From positions 11,889,145 to 11,953,144 of the forward strand of contig CM058235.1 of assembly GCA_030180135.1 (NCBI GenBank): a stretch of 64,000 bases of DNA, read 5' to 3'. Position 1 is the stretch's first letter. The number at the start of each line of letters is the position of its first letter. The position numbers were made by a program, and so were the translations under genes. This document shows positions 54,522-64,000 of the stretch, piece by piece. Below the pieces are notes generated by a model. That model did not search any database, was not told the origin of the DNA, and saw only the letters and a list, made by a program, of their open reading frames with translations. Source of the DNA: Orychophragmus violaceus (taxonomy: Eukaryota > Streptophyta > Magnoliopsida > Brassicales > Brassicaceae).

Positions 54522-57500
54522 CATTCGGGCCACAAACAGACTGCCAACTCCCTATCCTCCTCCACCGGGACCCGTCATCTATATTTTAAAAATAACCGTC
54601 TCAATAACCCGAGATACCAAGGCACCAGACTCACTTGGACAAACAAGCAGCCTATAAATCCTATAGCAAAGAAACTGGACCGGCTGCTTGTAAACCAGAA
54701 TTGGCTGCTCTCCTTTCCAAACAGTATAGCCTCATTCCTTCCACCTGATTTCTCAGACCACACCCCTTGTATCCTTGACCTCTCAGCCCCTATCTCCCAA
54801 AGTGGAACCAAGCCATTTAAATTCCTAAACTTCCTCTCTTCCCACCCTGACTTCCTATCTACTGTTGAGACTGCTTGGATTTGTGCAGGAGGTGAAGCGT
54901 CATCACTAGCATCACTGAGCTTCAAACTGAAATCGATAAAAACTTCTCTAAAAACTTTACATAAACACAATTTCAGTCAAATTCAAAAGAGAGTGAGAGT
55001 GACTAACGATTTGCTCAATGTAGTGCAGGTACAAGCTCTTTCAACACCGTCCACATACCTATTTCAAAAAGAGAGAGAACTGGTTGAAAAACTGGATTAT
55101 CTCAGAGTTATCGAGGAGGAATTTTTCAGACAAAAGTCAAGAATTAACTGGCTGAAAGTGGGGGACCAAAGCACCACCTTCTTCATGAGAATTGCTGACA
55201 GTAGGAACTCCTACAACTCTATTCGCTCATTTCTTACTGCTACAGGAGAATTGATTTCTGATCCGGCACAAATGAGCAGCATCGCAGTGGAACACTTCAG
55301 AACAATACTGGCGCCTTCAACTTTGGATCCCATTATTCTAACTCCAGGCTGGTTTCACGATCTTACAAGTTTCAAAGTAAACCAGGCCACAAAGTTATCC
55401 ATGTCTAAGCTTCCATCTACATAAGAGATAACCTCAGTCATTTTCAAACTAAACCCAAATAAATCCCCTGGTCCAGATGGACTAACCTCAGGGTTTTTTA
55501 AGGCGGCATGGAGCATAATTGGACAGGAGACAATCGCAAGTCTTCATCTCTTCTTCAATTCCTTCTTCCTGCCATCAGCAATAAATGCTACTATTTTAAC
55601 AATGGTACCAAAAAAACCAGGAGCAACGTCAGTATCAGACTTCAGACCGATCTCATGCTGCAATACCTTGTATAAAGCCATCTCAAAGCTTCTGGTCTCT
55701 AGACTCAAGCCCATCCTCCCTGATTTCATTCTCCCGAACCAAACATCGTTTATAAAAGGCAGACTCCTCATGGAGAATACCATCTTGGCAGCTGAAATAG
55801 TGAATGGTTACCACCTGAAAAAAGGACCCAAGAGATTAACAGTGAAGGTAGATATTGCAAAAGCCTTTGATAGCATCAGATGGGATTTCTTATTCATCTG
55901 CTTGAGAAGTCTAGAAATACCTGAGATCTTCTTGCAATGGTTGAATGCTTGTATATGCACTCCTTCATTCTCAGTTGGCTTTAATGGGATGGTACATGGT
56001 TTTTTCAAAGGAAAAAGAGGGCTTAGACAGGGGGGCCCTCTCTCCCCCTATATGTTTGTAATCGTCATGAACTGCCTCTCCTTGATGATTGACAAAGCTG
56101 CAGCTGAAGGAAAAATAGGTTATCATGCAAAATGCGCAAATACCAAACTCACGCACTTATGTTTTGCAGATGACTTACTTATTTTCTCGGAAGGAACAGA
56201 TGAATCTCTTCTCAATATCCTCCAGGTCTTGAAAGAATTTGAAGCAGTATCAGGTCTGGCGCTAAGTGTGGAAAAAACCTCCTTCTACTGTTCTGGATTA
56301 AACCAACAGGAGATAGAGCACTTAGAAACAGTTTCTAGACTAAAGCATGGAACTCTTCCTATCCGTTATCTAGGTGTCCCGTTATGTACAAAGAAACTTA
56401 CCCTGTTGAACTGCGAGCCACTGCTACAAGCAATCAAAAAACGTCTCACTTCATGGACAGCCAGAACCCTGTCATTTGCAGGTAGATTGCAACTCTTGAA
56501 CTCAGTAATAGCGGGTATCACGAATTTCTGGACAAGCACTTTTATCCTGCCAAAAAGATGCATAGAGATCATAAACTCCTACTGCAGTGCGTTTCTCTGG
56601 AAAGGTACTACAGAAGGAAATCATTCAGCCAGAGTAGCATGGACTACAGTTACCTTAGGCAAAAAGGAAGGAGGATTGGGTGTGCGTGATCTCTTCAGTT
56701 GGAACAGAGCATGCTTCCTCAGACTTATCTGGTTACTATTCTTCACATCAGGTTCTATATGGGTGGCCTGGTATAAACATGAGGTATTAGATAACAATCT
56801 GAGCAATTTTTGGATAGTGAAACCGAAGCAAAAGAATTCATGGCAGGCAAACAAACTAATCAAGATCAGATCAGAGGCTTACGCTTGGATCAAACTTATT
56901 GTGGGCAATGGTGCTTCCTGCCTCTTCTGGTCAGACAACTGGAGTCCATATGGTAAAATGGAGGAGTTCTTGCAAGGCTCCTCAAGACTCGGTATCAGGG
57001 GCTCTGCTTCTCTTGCTTCGCTGTGGCAGAATGGTAGATGGACATTACCACCAGCAAGAACAAATAATCAACTGCAAATTCAGATTCACCTAACAACAGT
57101 AAGTCTAACCAACAATTCAGACTCTTATGAATGGCGACCTAATGACATTCCAAGCCTAGCATTCAAAACTGGAGAGATTTACAACTTAATAAAGGACCAC
57201 CAAAGTGAGGTACCTTGGGCAGATCAAATCTGGTTTTCAGGTAGAGTCCCAAAACATGGCTTCCTTGCTTGGCTTCTAGTGCTAAATCGTTGCCCAACTA
57301 GAGATCGAATCAGTAGCTGGGGACAAATCACGGACCCTGCTTGTTTACTTTGCGCATCTCATCCCGAGTCTAGATCACACATCTTCTTCAATTGCAGTTT
57401 TGTCTGGCCGATCTGGAACCTTATAGCCAAAAGAGTTGGACTAACGCCTCTCCAAGACTGGGACCAAAATCTACTCCTCCTCCAAGCGTCCTCCGGGCAT

Positions 57501-57734
57501 AGATCAAAGAAGAATCTACAGTTGTTAGCTTGGCAAGCCACGATGTACTTCATCTGGACAGAACGTAACCATCGACTTCATCGAGCAACTTTTTCATCAA
57601 TGGACTCCATAGTCAAACGAATCGACCTTCTCATCCGGAACAGAGCCGCGAGCTTCAGGGAGGATCGCCCGGCTTTTTCTTCTCAAATCCTTCAATTGTG
57701 GTTCCAAGGATGCCAGGCTTTCCCTCATCTCTGA
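54522..57734 (+). pseudogene. L1-type LINE ORF2, 5'-truncated, one in-frame stop
   Basis: One frame from about 54,543 to 57,734 with a single TAA at 55,422-55,424. The endonuclease C-terminus is recognisable (LTWTNKQPINPIAKKLDRLL, PPDFSDHTPCIL), followed by a linker (SRINWLKVGDQSTTFF) and RT motifs NKSPGPDGLT, KPGATSVSDFRPIS, VDIAKAFDSIRWDF, GLRQGGPLSPYMF and CFADDLLIFS (catalytic Asp-Asp). A C-terminal zinc-binding RT-associated domain lies near 57,200-57,400 (VPKHGFLAWLL, CLLCASHPESRSHIFFNC). It codes for target-primed reverse transcription. The 5' half of the endonuclease and ORF1 are missing. Confidence 0.88.
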
Positions 57735-58080
57735 GATCACTCCCAAATTGGCCTAGGGTTATCCGCGATCTTTTTTACTGCGACCATCTCTCTGCCAATC
57801 GCCATTATTGGAGTTGGTTGGGAAAAGGTGGTATAAGGCGTTACTAACTATGCACGATTACTTGGGTCTAGTTAGGATCCAACCAAATTCATTCTGTTTG
57901 GTTGGGCTATACAGGCTCATTGTAGTCCTTTATTTTTGGGTCATAAAATATGTTTTGTTGGGCTACTTAGCTAACAAAGCAAAAACACTGGGCTGGGCCA
58001 TGTTATTTTTCTTTCTTATGCATTTCAATAGAAAATTTTTTTCAAAAAAATCTTGTCTTCTGTGGTATTATAACTAGCAA
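57735..58080 (+). other. Probable LINE 3' untranslated region
   Basis: Non-coding sequence after the ORF2 stop, up to an A/T-rich stretch near 58,030-58,050. No clear poly(A) tail or target duplication was found. Confidence 0.35.
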
Positions 58081-58815
58081 TTAGCAAAATTTAACTAATT
58101 CGTTTTCTAATATTCTAAATACTAAGATAATATTAGGATAAAAAAGCTTCCCGATAATACAAACTCATTCATTACGACAAAATATTATAATTTTCTCAGA
58201 AGAAAATTGGGAAAAATAAAGTTGTTAAGTTATGCATGCAAATGCCTGTGATTTGAGATCGACCACATGACCTGTAGAATAAGCCAAATTTCCTTATGAA
58301 TTTGAATTACAACATCGGTTGCACTTAGATTAATTTAAATGCCGACTAAACTATGTATTTTTAAGGTGGAAAACAATCTGTTACAAATTAGATTTGTTTT
58401 TTCATAAAAATAGTTCATATTTGGTTTGCAGTAGATTTTTTATTTCTTTATATATCACTGTTATAGATCAAATATTATGAGTGATAAATAAAAGCTATCT
58501 TAATTCTTGAGCAATAATCCTTTCGAGTTTATTTTTCAAAAACTAATTTTGACCTATGCCTGAAAATTAGTGACCATGTTTTTGTGTGATTTGCAATGCT
58601 TTTGTTTAGCTAGCAATTAGCAAATTTTAACTAATTCATTTTCTAAATACTAAGAGAAAATTGGGACAAAAAATTGCCCGATACTACAAACTCATTCATT
58701 ATGACATAATATTACATTTTTCTGATGAAAATCGGAAAAATAAAGTTGCTCAGTTATGCCTGCAAATGCCTGCTATTTGAGATCGAACACACCACCTACG
58801 GAATGTGCCAATTTT
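58073..58815 (+). repeat. ~210-bp direct repeat, two copies (58,073-58,285 and 58,609-58,815)
   Basis: Both copies share CTAGCAATTAGCAAA, TTTAACTAATTC, ACAAACTCATTCATTA, AAAATAAAGTTG and ATGCAAATGCCTG words in the same order, at moderate identity. No PBS or PPT is apparent between them, so they need not be LTRs. Confidence 0.65.
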
Positions 58816-60356
58816 AATTATATGTGGAGACATATATTTACATGATGTATTTTGAAACGAATGGTGACGCGTTCTGCATTTGATTGGGGTGACTGCAGAT
58901 CAAAAGAAAATAGTAGTGCTTTTCTTTCTGCATGATTCTTTGACATCTTTGAATCATACATAATAGACTATAAACAATGCAAGTCCCATCTGTCAAGAAA
59001 CAAAATGAAATTCAGTAACAAATAACATGGTAAAATGAGAAAAAGCATACAGTGTGTCAGATGTTTGTATTAAACCTTATTATATAAATAATTGATAACT
59101 GGTGTGTCAGGGATAGAGAGATAACTTACATTGGCATGTGACCATCTCGATATTTTTGCTATACTCTAATATCTCTCTAAGGTCGCTTCGTCGACTGTTG
59201 TGGTTGTGATTGAGAGTTGGGAAAAATTCAACCATAACAGATATAAAAAAGATGATAAACAATACGATCTGTTACCAATTCTACGTATAGTATCAAGCTC
59301 GTATGCTGTTTTTCTGGTGTTCGAAATACGGGTGACAAATTTTGCGTCCAATCTTTTGTTTGTTCACCATCTCGAAATATTTGAATAGAAATGTAGTTCT
59401 TTTTCAATGTTTTTTTTTTGTTCTGTGTAAGGATTTATATTTTTCTAATTAAGTGGATGTTAATCAATGATGGATTTTAAAAGAGTTTAAATCTAACCAC
59501 AATCTTTTGTTATTTAATTCTTGATTTTTAATTATGTTTCAAAATCCAATGTTATTAGATTTTATATTTGTAAATCATACATTATAGATTTATAGTCTCT
59601 GTTGACCAAAAAAAAATGATTTTATTGTCTAATATTATTCAATTTAGATGTCAAATACTTTTATTAAAATCAAGTTTAATTCAAAATTGATTTGATTTTA
59701 AAAATATTTATATATACAGTCATTTAAAATCAATTCTCGTGAATTTTTATGAGTAAACTATTAACAACAAAACCTAAGATATATTGCTAAAATTTTAGAA
59801 TCCACACAAATAAATTAATAAAACTAATACTAAAATTTTTAATTTTATAGATTATAAAACATATAGAACTGAGTTTTAATTTATAATTGAATAACGCACT
59901 CTAAAAAATTTTGGAGTCACATTTATTTCATATTTGAATTCGGGTTATGCCACCATACTAATACTAATATAAATGTTAAAATATATTTCGACACAATCAT
60001 AATCTAAAATTTTATATAGTGGAGTATAACATAGAGTTGTGTTTACTGCAATGTATTATTTAATTTTTTTATTCCATAACTAAAATATTCTAAATATATA
60101 TTTTTATTTTGTTTTAGATACATTTTAGTTATAAAATTTACAAACTGGCTTCATTTATTTTATTTTTGTAAAACTTTCATAAATTAGGAGATGATTCTAT
60201 TATTTTTAATCTTTAAGAATAAAAAGAGTTATTTAAATATACATATATATATATATATATAATGTTTCTAAGTATTTAGAATTATTGATAAAAATATAGA
60301 CATGTATATTTATATAGTAATTATTATTGTATTGACAAACATGTAATATATCTATC

Positions 60357-60388
<32 letters not shown>

Positions 60389-60566
60389 ATCATTTTGTAA
60401 ATAATTTTTTTTTACTTCGAAATAGTGAGAAATGTGTTTAAATCTGGACCTTTTTATATAGACCTTAAAATTCATTCTAAGTTATATATAACATTTTTTT
60501 TACCTATTTTCTCCTTTTTAGGAGATAAACACTAAAAAGTTATATGAAAATAATAAAAAATTCAAA

Positions 60567-60608
<42 letters not shown>

Positions 60609-61014
60609 CAAGTTTTTTTAAGAAACAAAAACTATACCTCAAGGAGAACAACACTTGATTTCTCCAAAAATATAGTTATTCATCCCTAAGTTTTCTCGAA
60701 TTTTTTAAGTACCAATGTCGTTCTCAGAAACTCAAATTCAGAACACAAAGTCCCGAACAAGCTGAGTTTAGCATTTAAACAACTCAAATAGTAGATTCTA
60801 GCTAGCTAGGGTTTGCGTTCTTACTTGTAGAACAAAAATGTTCAGTAAACCATTTAATACTACTTTATATATAGTGAAAGTTATGAGTTTTAAGTTCGTA
60901 ATTTCCCATGAATTAGAATAAGTCTATAAATAATTCAATTTATTTTTTTTTTCAAAAAAATAATACAATTTAAAAATTAATTTTTCATACCAAATAGGAT
61001 TTAAATTTGGAGTA
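58816..61014. other. AT-rich intergenic region with microsatellites
   Basis: AT and TA/TG repeats at about 60,241-60,262, 60,353-60,389 and 60,577-60,604. No gene, RNA or element boundary is recognised. Confidence 0.6.
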
Positions 61015-61751
61015 ATACTTGGGTTCACCCCTAGAGGTGAACCCTTTTGTTCACCTCCACCTTTTTTAACCAATCAAATAATTCCACATAATCTAATATT
61101 AAAAATAATTAAAATTTTAAAAATGTTTTAAGAATAAAAAAAATAAAAAACGAAAAAAAAGAAAATATATATTATTTCGGACAAAACTTCAAAATAGTTT
61201 TTTTTTATAAAAAATACTAAAACCTAAATCTTAATCTCTAAACTCTAAATTCTAAACCCTAAACCCTAAACGATAATTTGAACCTAAAATATTAAAATTA
61301 AAACTAAATTCTAATCCCTAAACCCAATATGTAAATCTTAAAAAATAAAAAACTAAACCCTAATCCCTAAACCCTAAACCCTAATTCAAAGAGCTTAAAC
61401 CCTAATCCATAAACTCTAAACCCAAAGAGCTTAAACCCTATACCATAAACCCTAATCCCTAAACCCAACATGTAAATTTTAAAAAATAAAAAACTAAACC
61501 CTAATCCCTAAACCCTAAACCCTAATCCAAAGAGCTTAAACCCTAAACCCAAAGAACTTAAATCCTATACCATAAACCCTAATTCCTAAACTTTAAACCT
61601 CAAAGGTTTATATTCAAAAGGTCCTTAAAATATTTGAATGTCTTTAATTTCTTAATTTTAATTTTATAATTTTATTTAAAAATAATATTACATGGCATAT
61701 TTTTATTGGTTAAAAAAGAAAAGGTGAACAAATGGGAGTGAACCTAAGTAT
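61015..61751. mobile_element. Foldback/MITE-like element filled with telomere-like repeats
   Basis: Imperfect terminal inverted repeats: TACTTGGGTTCACCCCTAGA at the left and, as complement, ACTTAGGTTCACTCCC at the right. Each is followed inwards by GTTCACC...TTTTTTAACCAAT. The interior (about 61,215-61,600) is dense in degenerate telomere-type units (AAACCCTAA and variants) and includes a ~145-bp tandem duplication. TA is present at both edges, but a longer TSD is not clear. Confidence 0.6.
61215..61600. repeat. Degenerate interstitial telomere-like (CCCTAAA) repeats
   Basis: Many CCCTAAACCCTAA and CCCTAATCCC units mixed with AAGAGCTTAAACCC. A ~145-bp block starting at AACCCAATATGTAAAT (61,321) is repeated from about 61,463. 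Confidence 0.85.
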
Positions 61752-64000
61752 TTTCCTTAAATTTGAGATACAAAAAACCAACTTCTTGTGGTATCACTAG
61801 ATCACTACACATTTAGTATATTTAACTACAATAACATTATTGTGGTTTTAATTATTGAAAACTTCTAGCGGCTGTGCGCTTGATCGATCATTCTACAATT
61901 TAATTTAGGCTACAACTGGAATGACATTTTGTGGGATAAATTTATTTGGAATGCTTCATCCCTTTAGATCCTATAAAAGATTGACCAGTTATATGGAAAA
62001 GAAAGTTAAAACAATTCCTTACGTTTCATTTTCTGAATGAAAAATTGTTCTTCAATTTTATTCCTTTCCTTCCATTGATGAAAGATAGATGAATGAATGG
62101 GATTAGTGGAATTCACTATTCACTCATAATTCAGTTTTTTATTCCATTACATTCGTCATTCCATTTTTTTAATTCCAAAAAGCCATTATTCCTTTTTTTC
62201 AAAATATTCCTTTCAACTAAGACCAGTTACAGCCTTAATTAATATTACCAATTATCATGATCAATTGACCTACAAAATAGATAATGTTTAATTACAAAAC
62301 TACATGAAGTAGATCTACGTTGTTGACCAAAAGCAGATCTACGTATAAAGGATACAAGTCTAGGATACCAATGCATGATAGGAAACTTGGAGTTGTCGGT
62401 GCGATTGTATCATACTTATTCCCTTTAACGCAGCTTTATTTTCAGTAGCAGGTATAATAACATCGTCAAGGTCATATATACTGCTCTAATTAAGCTCTCC
62501 ATAAATAATTGTTTTTCTATTGCGATAATTATATGGTTGTATTGATACTAGATTGCCATACAAAGGTATTGTCAGACTTGAATACCATAAAACGATAATC
62601 ATTTATATATTTGATTCAATTTTCTAGAAACTAAATTGTTTCACTCATGTTCATCACTTTAATTATTAATTACACAATATTTGGCCAACCAATATTAATT
62701 ATCTAACAACAAAAAATAGTTGTTATCACAAATTCTATTTTCCCCTGAAAATACTTATATTAGCTTAAATGAAAGCCGAATGTATAAGCAAACCATATAA
62801 AACTGGAAAAAGCCTAGAAGATAAATATGAAAATACAATCTTCGGCTATAAAAAAATACCAAAAAAATGAAAATACAAACTAAATCTGAAAGAAACAAGA
62901 GACCAATATTCTAATATTTTGAGAGAGAATAAGTCCGGAGCATAAAAATCTAGAAGCAAATTCCATTACTCTATTTTTTTTTTGCTCAAATAAGATTTTT
63001 TATAAATCACCTACTCTCCAATCATGGAGACAATATTAAAAAAATGATAACTTTTTACCGTTTCTACTATATGTTAAGAATCCTTAGTACATAACCTTGA
63101 GTAAAATTGATATGAGTAAATAATTATTGATAAAGCTATAGAAATAAATAAATGTGTAAATGAGGAATGAACATGGAACCCTGCTTACACATTTGTTGGG
63201 ATGTTTTGTCCACACCTCCTTGCCTTTCGAATCTATCTCATCTTTCATCCTACGGCCCTGCCTTTTCCGTCTTCTCTTCAAATCAATCACCTCTCATCTC
63301 TCAGCCTTAACTATATATGAAATTATGATCAACGGTTACTAATAAGCAATCATTTCACTAAAACTTTATAACAAACTATCTAAAACCTTAATCGAGAGTG
63401 TCTCCAATTCTTTATTAAACCCTCAGAACAATAAAATGTTGAAGATTATCTAGATTCTATATTAGTCATGTGAAATCATATCTTATTAACATGTGATGTG
63501 ACCCACACCAAATGTCTACAAACACATGCACATTATATAAAGAACTTTAAATATATATATATATATATAATAGATAAAAAATATAGTTTGGAAGATTGTT
63601 AAAAGCAAATTCTGGGGAAAGGAAGGGTACAATGACAGAGAGAATAGGGTACAGGAGAATCTAACTCCCAAACTTAGCAATGCTTAGGTACCTTTCTTAA
63701 TTACTTCTCTCTTCCTACACTCTTCCTCTCCTTTTATCTCTATTATTTTATTAAAATTTTCCAAATTTAATTGCACATTTTGTAGTAAACCCCTCCTTGT
63801 TCGTTCATAATCGACTCATTTTGTTCTTTCTCCTTCTCAACCACTCCCACTACTCTCTCTCATTTTTGAGAAAACCCAAATCATAAGAAACCAAAACACA
63901 TTAATCTTTTTACTGATTTCCATTTTCATCTCTAGTTTTTATAAACCCACCAAGTGTTTTTGCATGAAACTATCCTGAAGGAGGAGTCATAACTAATCTT
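61752..64000. other. AT-rich intergenic; possible promoter/5' leader of a gene to the right
   Basis: No ORF with recognisable content. From about 63,690 the plus strand becomes CT-rich (ACTTCTCTCTTCCTACAC, CTCTCTCTCATTTTTGAG), resembling a plant core-promoter/5' UTR region, but the window ends before any start codon I would trust. Confidence 0.35.

Noticed and set aside
61215..61600. A true chromosome end
   Set aside because: The repeats are degenerate, enclosed by inverted ends and followed by more than 2 kb of unique DNA.

Overview
This is plant nuclear DNA, most likely from a Brassicaceae species. The clues are a DUF1985 gene of the kind linked to KI-MULE transposons, Athila-type LTR elements with the tRNA-Asp primer site, an E2F-site-filled hAT element, and degenerate telomere-like repeats. 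I see no prokaryotic genes, operons or CRISPR array. The window is a heterochromatin-like nest of transposons built into several broken host genes. Most borders could be placed to the base from target-site duplications (TSDs).

Region by region. At 1-11,230 a minus-strand Myb/SANT-like gene is split by a Copia-type LTR element with almost no internal domain (500-9153, TSD CATAC). Its 3' LTR is split in turn by a very young Athila-type gag-protease element (2114-8775, minus, TSD GCTTG). At 11,232-16,327 lies a decayed DUF1985 gene carrying a solo-LTR-like insert and an old LTR fragment. At 16,328-31,087 a Ty3/Gypsy chromovirus (TSD ATATA) sits inside an exon. Its reverse transcriptase (RT) domain holds a second gag-protease element (21,179-27,700, plus, TSD TAATG), and its 5' leader contains a Cassandra-like unit with 5S rRNA boxes. 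At 32,172-39,300 is a decayed minus-strand Copia element whose 3' LTR holds a CACTA transposon (32,271-35,084, TSD TAT). The CACTA carries exon fragments of two host genes, a SEC24-like gene and a pyrroline-5-carboxylate reductase gene. At 39,576-49,361 a small host gene is cut by a nearly pristine Sirevirus-like Copia element (39,814-48,899, TSD GAGCC). That element has an intact 1,712-aa gag-pol and a third, apparently spliced ORF. At 49,900-58,000 come a Tat-like Gypsy remnant, a Mutator-like MITE with a tRNA-like core, a hAT element with an array of E2F-type sites, and a 5'-truncated L1-type LINE. The rest is AT-rich intergenic DNA with one telomere-repeat-filled foldback element (about 61,015-61,751).

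No gene here looks like an ordinary intact host gene. The most autonomous unit is the Sirevirus. The two Athila-type elements encode only Gag and protease and would need RT and integrase from elsewhere. They are nearly identical in their LTRs and 3' noncoding region but clearly diverged in protein. They also share a recurring CGATCG-centred motif in LTR, leader, coding region and 3' region. I consider that motif the best candidate here for an undescribed cis-acting system.
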